Shown here: positions 1 to 8,235 of the stretch, piece by piece
How positions within the stretch are numbered: the stretch's first letter is position 1
How the letters are laid out: each line of letters starts with the position of its first letter
NCBI RefSeq assembly: GCF_000813125.1
Contig: NZ_BASE01000089.1
Coordinates: 1-52,894, forward strand
Length of the DNA stretch: 52,894 nt
Direction of reading: 5' to 3'
From: Mesobacillus selenatarsenatis SF-1
GTDB taxonomy: Bacteria; Bacillota; Bacilli; Bacillales; Cytobacillaceae
Notes under the pieces: generated by a model
What the model saw: the letters and a program-made list of their open reading frames with translations, nothing else
What the model was told of the DNA's origin: nothing
Database searches by the model: none
Made by a program: the position numbers and the translations under genes

Positions 1-106
1 GGCCCTCCGAGGCACAGGACGTGCTAGACCCGCCAGCCACACGATGTGGCGTTTTTTGGCGGGCAGCGCTTGTCGGGGCTGACCAAGGCGCTTTCGCATT
101 TCATAG
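1..106. repeat. GC-rich composite intergenic repeat with nested hairpins
   Basis: The first hundred bases are more GC-rich than what follows and consist of nested inverted repeats. CCCGCCA (29-35) pairs with TGGCGGG (57-63), enclosing GCCACA/TGTGGC (36-41/45-50) followed by a T run. A second imperfect hairpin, AGCGC-TTG with CAA-G-GCGCT, lies at about 67-94. From memory, the CGCTTGTCGGGGCTGACCAA-type block recurs between genes in many Bacillaceae genomes, so this is probably a dispersed repeat rather than part of the kyn operon. The copy is cut by the window start. Confidence 0.5.
36..57 (+). terminator. Rho-independent terminator of an upstream gene outside the window
   Basis: Perfect 6-bp stem GCCACA/TGTGGC with a CGA loop, followed by GTTTTTT. 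It would end transcription entering from the left before the kyn promoter. Confidence 0.6.
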
Positions 107-123
107 AATTATCAGACCTTTTG

Positions 124-153
124 TTGACGCTTGCTTCTGTTCTTTGTTACGAT
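124..153 (+). promoter_or_regulatory. SigA-type promoter of the kyn operon
   Basis: TTGACG (124-129) and TACGAT (148-153) are separated by 18 bp and lie 35 bp upstream of the chosen kynU start. The position argues against translation beginning at the in-frame TTG at 131, which lies inside the promoter. Confidence 0.55.
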
Positions 154-187
154 TTCTCTAGTTGCAAATGGAATGGGAGAGATGATG

Positions 188-1474
188 ATGATGCCTTATT
201 CTTTTGAACCTGATGCGGACTATGCCGCACAGCTTGACCGCGAAGATATACTGGCCCGTTACCGGGATGAATTTTACCTGAAACCTGATTCGATCTATCT
301 TGATGGAAACTCGCTTGGTCTTCTTTCAAAGCGGGCTGAACAGACTTTGCTAGAATCATTGGCTGATTGGCGCGAGCTTGGCATCGATGGCTGGATGGAA
401 GGCAACCATCCGTGGTTCTATTTATCTGAAAAACTAGGAGAATTGACTGCTCCGCTTGTTGGTGCTGCTCCTGAAGAGGTTATTGTAAGCGGATCCACGA
501 CAGTCAACCTGCATCAGCTGGTGGCTACCTTTTATAAGCCAGAAGGGAAGAGGACAAAAATCCTTGCTGATGAATTGAATTTCCCGTCCGATATCTATGC
601 GCTTCAAAGTCAGTTGCGAATCCATGGCTATGATCCAGATACGTACCTGATCAGAGTGAAAAGCAGGGATGGAAGGTTTCTTGATGAGGACGATATCATT
701 GAGGCAATGACGGAAGAAATTGCGCTTGTTGTGCTGCCGACTGTGCTGTACCGCAGTGGGCAAATCCTCGATATGGAGCGGCTGACAAGGGCGGCAAACG
801 ATCGGGGAATCCTGATTGGCTTCGATGGCTGCCATTCAATTGGCGCGATTCCGCATGCCTTCTCGGATTGGGGAGTCGATTTCGCCTACTGGTGCAATTA
901 TAAGCATCTGAATGGCGGGCCAGGGGCTGTAGCAGGTCTTTATGTGAACTCGAAGCATTTTGGCACGAAGCCAGGTCTTGCCGGCTGGTTCGGTTCAAGG
1001 AAAGATAAACAGTTTGATATGGAGCATGTTCTGACACCTGCTGAGACTGCGGGTGCCTACCAGATTGGTACACCACATGTGCTGAGCCTTGCTCCTTTAC
1101 TTGGCTCATTGGAAATGTTCGCGGAGGCTGGAATTCAGAATATCCGTGAAAAATCATTAAAGATCAACCGTTATTTAATGGACCTGATTGAACATGAACT
1201 TGGTGACGTCGGTTTTAAAATCGGCAGTCCTGTTGAAGATTTTAAACGTGGCGGCCATGTCAGTCTTGAGCACAAGGAAGCAGCAAGGATTTGCAAGGCG
1301 TTGAAGGAAAAAGGAATCATCCCTGATTTCCGCGCTCCGAACATCGTTCGACTGGCACCTGTGGCTCTATACACTTCTTACACTGACGTCTGGAATGCTG
1401 TCCAGATGTTAAAAGAAATCATGGATAATAAATTATACGAGAAATTCAGCAATGAGCGCGGAGTTGTAGCGTAG
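188..1474 (+). CDS. kynU: Kynureninase
   Basis: PLP-dependent hydrolase that cleaves L-kynurenine to anthranilate and L-alanine (and 3-hydroxykynurenine to 3-hydroxyanthranilate). The 428-residue product has the usual bacterial kynureninase length. Visible signatures are the N-terminal YLDGNSLG, the [10 protein letters not shown] cofactor-binding loop, FDGCHSIGA with the PLP-interacting aspartate, and [10 protein letters not shown], whose lysine (about residue 239) should form the Schiff base; the substrate-site segment [15 protein letters not shown] follows. Four ATGs stand in a row at 182-193; 188 is chosen because GGGAGAG (175-181) lies 6 bases upstream. It is first in an operon with kynA (14-bp gap) and kynB, which supports a role in tryptophan catabolism. 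No nad genes for the quinolinate route are adjacent, so anthranilate is the likely product. Confidence 0.95.
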   Translation: MMPYSFEPDADYAAQLDREDILARYRDEFYLKPDSIYLDGNSLGLLSKRAEQTLLESLADWRELGIDGWMEGNHPWFYLSEKLGELTAPLVGAAPEEVIVSGSTTVNLHQLVATFYKPEGKRTKILADELNFPSDIYALQSQLRIHGYDPDTYLIRVKSRDGRFLDEDDIIEAMTEEIALVVLPTVLYRSGQILDMERLTRAANDRGILIGFDGCHSIGAIPHAFSDWGVDFAYWCNYKHLNGGPGAVAGLYVNSKHFGTKPGLAGWFGSRKDKQFDMEHVLTPAETAGAYQIGTPHVLSLAPLLGSLEMFAEAGIQNIREKSLKINRYLMDLIEHELGDVGFKIGSPVEDFKRGGHVSLEHKEAARICKALKEKGIIPDFRAPNIVRLAPVALYTSYTDVWNAVQMLKEIMDNKLYEKFSNERGVVA

Positions 1475-1488
1475 GGGGGAGTCTGGCA

Positions 1489-2322
1489 ATGAAGGAAGAA
1501 CAAAAAACTTCACATGAAATTCATACCGATTTTTCAAAAGAGCTGTCTTACGGAAGTTATCTGCAATTGGATAACATCTTATCGAGCCAGCACCGCTTGT
1601 CTGATCACCACGATGAAATGCTGTTCATCATCATCCACCAGGCTAGCGAGCTGTGGATGAAGCTGATTTTACATGAAGTGAGCGCGGCGATTGACTGCAT
1701 CCGTAAAAATGATCTGGAACCATCCTTCAAGATGCTATCCAGGGTGTCGAGGATCCAGCAGCAGCTGATCCAGTCGTGGAGTGTACTATCGACGCTGACT
1801 CCGGCTGAGTATATGGAATTCCGAGACAAGCTTGGCCATTCCTCAGGATTTCAATCCTACCAGAACCGTTTGATTGAATTTGCTTTGGGGCAAAAACAAT
1901 CTCATGTTCTATCTGTTTATAAGCACGATGCCGACCTGTATAAAAAGGTGGAGGATGCTTTGCATGAACGGTCGATTTATGATGCGGCGATCAGTGCGAT
2001 GGCGATGCGCGGCCTGCCGATAGATGATGCAGCCTTAAATCGTGATTGGTCTGCTCCATACGAACCAAATGCCAGTGTCGAGGAAGCGTGGCTGACGGTG
2101 TACCGTAACGTCGATCAATATTGGGATTTATATGAGCTAGCGGAGAAGCTTGTCGATATCGGCAGCCAGCAGCAGCTTTGGCGTTTTAACCATATGAGTA
2201 CTGTTGAACGGATAATCGGCCACAAAACTGGAACAGGCGGTTCCGCCGGTGTATCCTATTTGAAAAAGGTCGTAGACCACCGATTTTTCCCTGAGCTATG
2301 GAGCCTGAGGACGAAGCTATAA
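1489..2322 (+). CDS. kynA: Tryptophan 2,3-dioxygenase
   Basis: Heme enzyme that opens the indole ring of L-tryptophan with O2 to give N-formylkynurenine, the committed step of the pathway. The product is 277 residues, normal for bacterial TDO. Family hallmarks are visible: [20 protein letters not shown] near the N terminus, [19 protein letters not shown] in the middle, and [19 protein letters not shown] near the C terminus, where His235 is the expected proximal heme ligand and the GTGG turn binds substrate. The ATG at 1489 follows a strong GGGGGGAG site. It lies 14 bp behind kynU and 19 bp ahead of kynB; the order U-A-B does not follow the reaction order. Confidence 0.96.
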   Translation: MKEEQKTSHEIHTDFSKELSYGSYLQLDNILSSQHRLSDHHDEMLFIIIHQASELWMKLILHEVSAAIDCIRKNDLEPSFKMLSRVSRIQQQLIQSWSVLSTLTPAEYMEFRDKLGHSSGFQSYQNRLIEFALGQKQSHVLSVYKHDADLYKKVEDALHERSIYDAAISAMAMRGLPIDDAALNRDWSAPYEPNASVEEAWLTVYRNVDQYWDLYELAEKLVDIGSQQQLWRFNHMSTVERIIGHKTGTGGSAGVSYLKKVVDHRFFPELWSLRTKL

Positions 2323-2341
2323 TAAGAAAGAAGGAAACAGT

Positions 2342-2968
2342 ATGGGAAATTGGATTGATATTTCGCAGGTTTTAAATGATAGAATTCCTGTTTGGCCGGG
2401 CGACACTCCATTTCATTATGAAGTGAGCTGGGGAATGGAAGAAAGCGGCTCTGTGAATGTCGGACAGGTGACGATGAGCACGCATACCGGCACACATATC
2501 GATGCGCCTTTCCATTTCGAAAACGATGGCAAAAAAGTGATCGATCTCGACTTTAATCTGTATATTGGCCCTGCAAAGATCATTCATTTGCAAAAGCCGG
2601 CAAGTATCGGAATTAAGGAAGTGGAAGCAGTAGATTTGCGGGGAGTCAAGCGTCTGTTGATCCGTACAGACGCTTGGCAGGATAAGACTGTGTTCCCGGA
2701 ATCCATTCCGCATATCGAGCCTGAATTGGCTGCTTTTCTTGCTGAGCAAGGAGTACAGTTGCTTGGTCTTGATTTGCCATCGGTAGATCCATTGGATAGC
2801 AAGGAACTGAGTGCCCATCATGAATTGAACAACAAGGGCATTCATATCCTTGAAGGATTGGTACTTGATAAAATTGAACCAGGCGAATACGAGCTCGCTG
2901 CTCTGCCTCTGCCGCTCGAACAGGGTGACGGCAGTCCTGTCAGAGCCGTGATCCGTGAAATTAAATAA
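2342..2968 (+). CDS. kynB: Arylformamidase (kynurenine formamidase)
   Basis: Metal-dependent hydrolase of the cyclase family (PF04199 type) that converts N-formylkynurenine to kynurenine and formate, bridging the reactions of KynA and KynU. The 208-residue product begins WIDISQVLNDRIPVWPGDTPF, typical of bacterial KynB, and carries the metal motif HTGTHID at residues 48-54 (ligands His48, His52, Asp54) plus the LDLPSVDPLDS and HHELNNKGIHILEGL segments with further catalytic residues. The start at 2342 is 19 bp after kynA and has an AAGAAGGAA site. Together the three genes form a complete tryptophan-to-anthranilate module. A terminator follows directly. Confidence 0.95.
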   Translation: MGNWIDISQVLNDRIPVWPGDTPFHYEVSWGMEESGSVNVGQVTMSTHTGTHIDAPFHFENDGKKVIDLDFNLYIGPAKIIHLQKPASIGIKEVEAVDLRGVKRLLIRTDAWQDKTVFPESIPHIEPELAAFLAEQGVQLLGLDLPSVDPLDSKELSAHHELNNKGIHILEGLVLDKIEPGEYELAALPLPLEQGDGSPVRAVIREIK

Positions 2969-2979
2969 AGTTAGATGAG

Positions 2980-3010
2980 GGAGGCTGCCATTTGGTGCAG
3001 TCTCTTTTTT
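2980..3010 (+). terminator. Terminator of the kyn operon
   Basis: Imperfect stem GAGGCTGC/GCAGTCTC around a CATTTGGT loop (about 2980-3005), running into TCTCTTTTTT. Confidence 0.6.
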
Positions 3011-3035
3011 GTCGAAAATTTTGCTAAAAACTTTG

Positions 3036-3086
3036 TTGACCGAAGTGGTCAATGAGGAGTAAAATGTAATTGACCGATGTGGTCAA
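3036..3086 (+). promoter_or_regulatory. Promoter with two TetR-type operator palindromes
   Basis: Two nearly identical palindromes, TTGACCGAAGTGGTCAA (3036-3052) and TTGACCGATGTGGTCAA (3070-3086), have TTGACC/GGTCAA arms and centres 34 bp apart. The left half of the first doubles as a -35 box; TAAAAT at 3060-3065 is a -10 box at 18-bp spacing. Repressor on either site would block this promoter. The adjacent TetR gene is the obvious partner; that match is inference. Confidence 0.7.
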
Positions 3087-3107
3087 TGATAATTTAAGGA
3101 GGGCGTT

Positions 3108-3737
3108 ATGTCTTCAAAATTTTTAAGCTTGAATCCTGAAAAGCAAGAACGAATCCTGAACGCCGCTCTAAAGGAGTTTGCCCTGAAAGGATACGAAAAT
3201 GCATCCACGAATGAAATCGTCAAAACAGCAGGCATCTCAAAAGGACTGTTATTCCACTATTTTAATAATAAGAAAGAACTTTATCAGTTCCTATATAACC
3301 ACTTTGCAGATGTGATGGTAGAAGAGTTCTTTAATGAATTGGACCTGAGCGAACGCGACATTTTCGAACGGATGAAAACGCTGATGATCCTGAAAAACAA
3401 ACTGATGGCAAGGCATCCAGAGGTATTCGACTTCATGGTGGCAGCCTCCATGGAAACCGCGGAAGAAGTAAAGGAAATATTGAATAACACAAATACAGAG
3501 CTGATCCAGGCAAGTTACAGCCGGCTATTCGAGAATATTGACATCACTAGGTTCAGGGACGAAGTCGACATCCAGCGAGCCATCAACATTATCATGTGGA
3601 CTCTACAGGGCTTCAGCAACCAGGAGTTAGAAAAAGCCAAAAAGCTGAACAAAGCACATCACGACTTTGATGAAGCATTCAAAGAAGTCGAAGTGTATAT
3701 CGAGATGATGAAGAAGGCTTTTTACAAGAATGTCTAA
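3108..3737 (+). CDS. TetR/AcrR family transcriptional regulator
   Basis: A 209-residue protein with a standard TetR N-terminal DNA-binding domain: ILNAALKEFALKGYENASTNEIVKTAGISKG followed by LLFHYFNNKKELYQF, where the GLLFHYF stretch is the recognition helix end. The C-terminal ligand domain is poorly conserved and gives no effector. Start ATG 3108 is preceded by AAGGAGGGC. Two TTGACC/GGTCAA operators lie just upstream, so it probably represses itself and the ABC exporter genes that follow within 60 bp in the same orientation. This resembles other Bacillaceae units in which a TetR repressor controls an ABC-2 transporter exporting an unidentified compound. Confidence 0.9.
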   Translation: MSSKFLSLNPEKQERILNAALKEFALKGYENASTNEIVKTAGISKGLLFHYFNNKKELYQFLYNHFADVMVEEFFNELDLSERDIFERMKTLMILKNKLMARHPEVFDFMVAASMETAEEVKEILNNTNTELIQASYSRLFENIDITRFRDEVDIQRAINIIMWTLQGFSNQELEKAKKLNKAHHDFDEAFKEVEVYIEMMKKAFYKNV

Positions 3738-3796
3738 GAAAAAGAAGAAAAAGAGAATGACTAGCTAAAAAGAAAAAGTATCTGGGAGGGTCTGGC

Positions 3797-4681
3797 ATGA
3801 ACGTGATTGAGATTAAAAATCTGACTAAAATGTACGGCAAGGTCAGGGGTATTGAGGATGTTAGTTTCAATGTAGAGGAAGGAGAGATTTTCGGGTTCAT
3901 AGGCCCGAATGGCGCAGGTAAATCAACGACTATCAGGACGTTACTATCATTGATTTATCCAACGAGCGGCAGAGCGACGATATTTGGAAAAGATATTATC
4001 ACCGCTGCTCCAGAAATCAAAAAGGATATCGGGTACCTGCCATCTGAGGTATTTTACTATGACAATATGAAGGTTATGGATCTGCTCAAGTATTCAGCAA
4101 GCTTTTACAAGAAGGACTGCACCAAACGGATCAAAGAGCTTGCAGATATCATGGAGCTCGACCTTACGAAGAAAATCGATGACCTTTCGCTTGGTAACAA
4201 AAAGAAGGTTGGTATCGTCCAGGGGTTGCTTCACGAACCGAAGCTAATCATTCTTGATGAACCGACGAGCGGGCTGGATCCGCTCATGCAGCAGAAGTTC
4301 TTTGACCTTCTTGAAATAGAAAATAAGAAAGGCGCGACGATTCTCTTTTCTTCCCATATTCTCAGCGAGGTGCAGAGACTGTGCGACAGGGTTGCGATTA
4401 TCAAGGACGGCCGGATTGTCACTGTCGAAAAAATCAGCACGTTAAAAGAAAACACCTACAAGAAATTCAAGGTTGAAACCAATTCCGTAATCGATAAAAA
4501 CTTTTTCAATATTGACGGTGTGAACCAGCTTGAGCAGGACGGTGGATCGGTCAGCTTCCTTTTCAGGGGTAACATCAATTCCATCATGAAAAAAATTGCC
4601 GAAATCGAGATTGCGAACCTCTGGGTCGAGGAGCCTGACTTGGAAGAGATCTTCATGCATTACTATGAAAAGGAGGAATAG
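3797..4681 (+). CDS. ABC-2 type transporter, ATP-binding protein
   Basis: Nucleotide-binding subunit of 294 residues that would power the two membrane proteins encoded next. Walker A GPNGAGKST is at residues 36-44, the ABC signature is the variant LSLGNKKKVG near 136, Walker B with the D-loop reads LIILDEPTSGLDP, and the switch His is in LFSSHILSE. A C-terminal extension of about 80 residues ending WVEEPDLEEIFMHYY is typical of ABC-2 ATPases of the CcmA class. ATG 3797 follows GGGAGGGTC. Only 3 bp separate it from the first permease, so the three genes are co-transcribed. Substrate unknown. Confidence 0.92.
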   Translation: MNVIEIKNLTKMYGKVRGIEDVSFNVEEGEIFGFIGPNGAGKSTTIRTLLSLIYPTSGRATIFGKDIITAAPEIKKDIGYLPSEVFYYDNMKVMDLLKYSASFYKKDCTKRIKELADIMELDLTKKIDDLSLGNKKKVGIVQGLLHEPKLIILDEPTSGLDPLMQQKFFDLLEIENKKGATILFSSHILSEVQRLCDRVAIIKDGRIVTVEKISTLKENTYKKFKVETNSVIDKNFFNIDGVNQLEQDGGSVSFLFRGNINSIMKKIAEIEIANLWVEEPDLEEIFMHYYEKEE

Positions 4682-4684
4682 AAC

Positions 4685-5482
4685 ATGAATATATTCCTTC
4701 ATGAACTGAAGGCATATCGAAAGTCGACTATTATATGGACCTTGTCGTTGGTGGCGATGGTTGTCTTGTTTTTATCCATGTTTCCTTCCTTCTCAAAGGA
4801 TGCGGAAGAGTTCAAGAAGCTGCTTGAAGGCTTCCCGGTAGAGTTGAGGAAAGCGATTGGATTGTCGGTGGACAGCATTGCGACATTGATTGGTTTTTTC
4901 TCTTACGCATTTCTGTACCTGAAGCTAGCGGGCGCCATCCAGGCTATGAATCTTGGAACCTCGATCCTATCAAAGGAAACACGGGAAAAGACAGCGGACT
5001 TCCTGCTTACTAAGCCAGTGACAAGGACTCAGGTAGTCACTTCCAAGCTGTTGGCAGCGCTGGTTTCGCTGGTTATCACCAACATCGTTTTTATAACAGC
5101 GACATTTGTAATGGCCTCAATCGTAGAAGGTAACGATTTTAACAAAGAAGCTTTGTTGCTGATCGTTATTTCCCTGTTTTTCATACAGCTAATGTTCATG
5201 GCGCTTGGAATTATCATTTCGGTAATCTTCCCGAGAATAAAATCCGTGATATCAGTTTCACTAGGTACGGTTTTTGGATTTTTCATGCTCGGGATGATCA
5301 GTTCGACGACTGAAGATGAAGCATTAAGATATTTGACGCCATTCAACTACTTTGATTCAACATACATCACACAACATTCAAGCTACGAAACTTCATTTAT
5401 CATAGCGGGTGTAATTTTTATCATCGCTGCGGTCTCGGCCAGCTATTATTTTTACGCAAAAAAAGATGTCCATTCCGTTTAG
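4685..5482 (+). CDS. ABC-2 type transporter, permease (first copy)
   Basis: A 265-residue integral membrane protein with about six hydrophobic segments: an N-terminal helix after HELKAYRKSTIIWT, others around IGFFSYAFLYLKL, LVSLVITNIVFITATFV, LFFIQLMFMALGIIISV, SVSLGTVFGFFMLGM and a C-terminal AGVIFIIAAVSASYYFYA. The cytoplasmic sequence KETREKTADFLLTKPVTRTQ is characteristic of ABC-2 exporters of the YhcI/NatB kind. The start overlaps no gene but lies 3 bp after the ATPase stop with AAGGAGGAA. It is clearly paralogous to the next gene (both have KSTIIW/KSLIIW and EKTADFLLTKPV/DKTVEFLLVKPV), so the pair probably forms a heterodimeric channel. Confidence 0.85.
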   Translation: MNIFLHELKAYRKSTIIWTLSLVAMVVLFLSMFPSFSKDAEEFKKLLEGFPVELRKAIGLSVDSIATLIGFFSYAFLYLKLAGAIQAMNLGTSILSKETREKTADFLLTKPVTRTQVVTSKLLAALVSLVITNIVFITATFVMASIVEGNDFNKEALLLIVISLFFIQLMFMALGIIISVIFPRIKSVISVSLGTVFGFFMLGMISSTTEDEALRYLTPFNYFDSTYITQHSSYETSFIIAGVIFIIAAVSASYYFYAKKDVHSV

Positions 5483-5497
5483 GGAGGAGGGAAAGTC

Positions 5498-6295
5498 ATG
5501 AATCTATTTAAAAGGGAAATGAAAGCAAACCGAAAGTCCTTAATTATCTGGAGCATCGGAGTTGTCTTCATGGTCGCTGCGGGCATGGGCAAGTACTCAA
5601 GCCTGGAAGGGACGGGGCAATCGATGAATGCGCTGATGGCCGATATGCCTAAATCGCTGCAGGCCATCATGGGAACGGGTTCACTCGATCTGTCAACACC
5701 GATTGGTTATTTCGGAGTCTTATTCTTATACCTGGCTGTGATGGCAGCCATTCATGCCGCGATGCTCGGCTCGAACATCATTGCCAAGGAAGAGCGTGAC
5801 AAGACGGTCGAGTTTCTGCTGGTCAAACCAGTTTCAAGAACGAGAATGATAACATCCAAACTAATAGCCGCTTTGGTCAACATTCTGATTTTCAATGCTG
5901 TGACCTTCGCTTCCTCTGTGGGAATGGTCCGGAAATATGCGGAAGGTGAGGATGTGACGGGGGATATCACCTTGCTGATGATAGGGATGTTCATCCTACA
6001 GCTGATCTTCCTGGTTATCGGAACCGCAATCGCTGCTATCTATAAAAATGCGAAAAAAGCCACATCACTGGCAACGGGAATTTTGCTCTTCCTTTTCATT
6101 CTGTCGATAGCAATTGATTTGAACGAAAAGCTGGATGGGTTGAAGTTCCTGACTCCATTTAAATATTATGACGCAAAGCTAGTTTTGGAGGAAGGCGGGT
6201 TCGAACCGCTTTATCTGACACTGTCCGCTTTGTTGCTGCTTGGGCTCACAATCGTGACCTACGTGTTTTATCGAAAAAGAGATATGAATGTGTGA
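5498..6295 (+). CDS. ABC-2 type transporter, permease (second copy)
   Basis: Also 265 residues, and colinear with the preceding permease: REMKANRKSLIIWSIGVVFMV at the N terminus, a long extracytoplasmic loop holding ADMPKSLQAIMG, then KEERDKTVEFLLVKPVSRTRM and three to four further hydrophobic segments ending in YVFYRKRD. The equal length and shared motifs indicate tandem duplication. ATG 5498 is preceded by GGGAGGAGGG. It is the last gene of the TetR-ABC unit; a strong terminator overlaps its stop codon. Substrate cannot be inferred. Confidence 0.85.
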   Translation: MNLFKREMKANRKSLIIWSIGVVFMVAAGMGKYSSLEGTGQSMNALMADMPKSLQAIMGTGSLDLSTPIGYFGVLFLYLAVMAAIHAAMLGSNIIAKEERDKTVEFLLVKPVSRTRMITSKLIAALVNILIFNAVTFASSVGMVRKYAEGEDVTGDITLLMIGMFILQLIFLVIGTAIAAIYKNAKKATSLATGILLFLFILSIAIDLNEKLDGLKFLTPFKYYDAKLVLEEGGFEPLYLTLSALLLLGLTIVTYVFYRKRDMNV

Positions 6296-6321
6296 AATCC
6301 CGGGGAATCCGGGATTTTTTT
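6295..6321 (+). terminator. Terminator of the ABC exporter operon
   Basis: Perfect 9-bp stem AAATCCCGG (6295-6303) / CCGGGATTT (6309-6317) with a GGAAT loop, continuing into seven T. The stem begins at the last base of the stop codon. Confidence 0.85.
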
Positions 6322-6425
6322 ATGGAGAAATAGATTTATATCGGGTATTTTGCGAATATCACATTTTTTTACCCAAAATTTATAGGTTTTTCCCGATTTT
6401 TTCAACTATTAAAAGGAGTATGAAG

Positions 6426-6525
6426 CTTAATTCCGCGAAATACCCACCTGATTCCGCGAAAAAGATGCTTAATTCCGCGAAATTCTAACTTAATTCCGCG
6501 AAAACCAATGATAATTCTACGAACT
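6426..6525. repeat. Short tandem repeat with AATTCCGCGAAA core
   Basis: Five copies of a core spaced about 20-22 bp apart: AATTCCGCGAAA at 6429, ATTCCGCGAAAA at 6451, AATTCCGCGAAA at 6471 and 6492, and a degenerate AATTCTACGAAC at 6513. The 9-10 bp between cores vary. The core contains the palindrome TTCCGCGAA. The rest of the 400-bp gap (6322-6693) holds an AT-rich stretch and presumably the hemY promoter; no gene was recognised there. Similar runs occur between genes in other Bacillaceae (from memory). Confidence 0.7.
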
Positions 6526-6693
6526 GGAAATTATCCAGAATTTTTACCAGAAACTTCGTTCACATTTTAGTAAAAAAACTCCCATCTTCCTTTGAATTTC
6601 CGGTGATATACTTTTAATATGTTAAATACTGCACATACCTAGTTAATTCAACTATACGATAATCAATACATTACTAAAGAATAGGTGAGCGGA

Positions 6694-8103
6694 ATGGATG
6701 AAAAGAAGGTCATTATTGTTGGCGGCGGGATTACTGGACTGGCGACAGCATATTATCTCCAAAAGGAAGCAAAGGGAATGCAACTGCCCATCAAAGTGAA
6801 ATTGATTGAGGCAAGCGATCGTCTGGGCGGTGTCATCAGTACGGAAAAGCGGGACGGGTTCGTCATTGAAAGAGGACCGGATTCTATCATAGCAAGAAAA
6901 AAGAGTGCAATGAGATTGATAGAAGAAGTTGGTCTCAAAGATAAAATCATTTCCAATACTGCCGGGAAATCTTATATTTACGCGAGAGGCAAGCTTCACA
7001 CTATGCCTGAAGGCTCTTTCATGGGCATCCCAACAAAAGTGACGCCATTTGCGTTATCGGGGTTATTTTCACCGCTTGGGAAATTACGTGCGGCGGGGGA
7101 TTTTATTTTACCAAAAGGCGAGCCGAAAGCAGACCAGTCGCTTGGAGCCTTTTTCCGCCATCGGCTTGGCGACGAGGTGGTCGACAACCTGATTGACCCA
7201 CTATTGTCAGGTATCTATGCTGGCGATATTGATGAACTCAGCTTGATGGCTTTATTCCCGAACTTCTATGAAATCGAACAGAAGCATCGGAGCCTTGTGA
7301 TTGGATTGAATAAATCGATGCCAAAGCCGCCCAAAACAGCTACAAAGCCTGTTTCTAAAAAAGGAATGTTCATCTCATTGTCAACGGGCCTTGAGGAGCT
7401 GATTCACCAGGTTGAAAGCCGACTGGAAGAAGGAACGGTTGTCAAAGGAACGGCTGTAAAAAAGATAGTGAAAACAGGCAGTACTTATCAAGTCCACTTT
7501 GAAACTGGAGATGTTGAATCAGCGGACTGTGTCGTTATCACGACTGACCATTTCCATGCGCAACGCATGCTTTCGGAGTATGCATTCATGGAACAATTCA
7601 AAGATATGCCATCCAATTCGGTGGCAAATGTGGCGCTTGCATTCCCGAAATCCGCGATTGAAAAAGATATTGAAGGAACAGGCTTCCTTGTTTCGAGAAA
7701 CAGTGATTTCCGGATCACCGCATGTACGTGGACACACAAGAAGTGGCCTGGCACATCCCCTGAAAATATGGCATTGCTCCGCTGCTATGTCGGCAAACCG
7801 GATGACCAGGAAGCAGTAGAACTGTCAGATGATGAAATTGTCGAACTGGTGTTAAAAGATTTGAACAAGACGATGAATATCACTGAAAAGCCAATCTTCC
7901 ATGTCGTAACCAGATGGAGAAAAGCGATGCCGCAATATACGGTGGGGCATCTTGAAAAGATTGCCCATGTTAAAAAGCAACTCGACGAGGAACTCCCTGG
8001 TGTCTTCCTTGCCGGAGGGTCATTCGAGGGTGTTGGCATACCTGGTTGTATCGATCAGGCGGAGGCTGCGGTGGATAAAGTAATCGCACATCTAAAATTA
8101 TAA
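6694..8103 (+). CDS. hemY: Coproporphyrinogen III / protoporphyrinogen IX oxidase
   Basis: FAD-dependent oxidase of 469 residues in heme synthesis. In Gram-positive bacteria this HemY (CgoX) family oxidises coproporphyrinogen III to coproporphyrin III. The N terminus has the dinucleotide-binding fold VIIVGGGITGLATAYYLQ followed by LIEASDRLGGVI; the middle has LIDPLLSGIYAGDIDELSL; the C terminus ends with the FAD-contacting LAGGSFEGVGIPGCIDQAEAA. ATG 6694 is preferred over the in-frame GTG 9 bases earlier because AGGTGAGCGG precedes it. The usual partners hemE and hemH are not beside it; it stands alone between two terminators. Compared with B. subtilis HemY the length is normal. Confidence 0.94.
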   Translation: MDEKKVIIVGGGITGLATAYYLQKEAKGMQLPIKVKLIEASDRLGGVISTEKRDGFVIERGPDSIIARKKSAMRLIEEVGLKDKIISNTAGKSYIYARGKLHTMPEGSFMGIPTKVTPFALSGLFSPLGKLRAAGDFILPKGEPKADQSLGAFFRHRLGDEVVDNLIDPLLSGIYAGDIDELSLMALFPNFYEIEQKHRSLVIGLNKSMPKPPKTATKPVSKKGMFISLSTGLEELIHQVESRLEEGTVVKGTAVKKIVKTGSTYQVHFETGDVESADCVVITTDHFHAQRMLSEYAFMEQFKDMPSNSVANVALAFPKSAIEKDIEGTGFLVSRNSDFRITACTWTHKKWPGTSPENMALLRCYVGKPDDQEAVELSDDEIVELVLKDLNKTMNITEKPIFHVVTRWRKAMPQYTVGHLEKIAHVKKQLDEELPGVFLAGGSFEGVGIPGCIDQAEAAVDKVIAHLKL

Positions 8104-8112
8104 CAATTCCTG

Positions 8113-8145
8113 CCGCTATCTTTTAAAGATAGCGGTTTATACTTT
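8113..8145 (+). terminator. Terminator after hemY
   Basis: Stem CCGCTATCTTT/AAAGATAGCGG at 8113-8135 followed by TTTATACTTTT. Confidence 0.7.
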
Positions 8146-8235
8146 TAATAGAGAGATAACCAAATACTTCTTTTTTAATATCATAATCTTCTGTAAAATA
8201 GAGTTATAAGGTTGAAAAAGTTTGGAGAGATCTCT

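Noticed and set aside
131-187. Extended kynU N terminus from TTG 131
   Set aside because: It would put 19 non-conserved residues on the enzyme and lies inside the promoter; a ribosome site stands before the ATG cluster.
6288-6488. Open frame after the second ABC permease
   Set aside because: It reads through a terminator and the AATTCCGCGAAA repeats; no ribosome site.
7499-7819. Plus-strand frame within hemY
   Set aside because: It is an alternative frame of the oxidase gene with no family resemblance or ribosome site.
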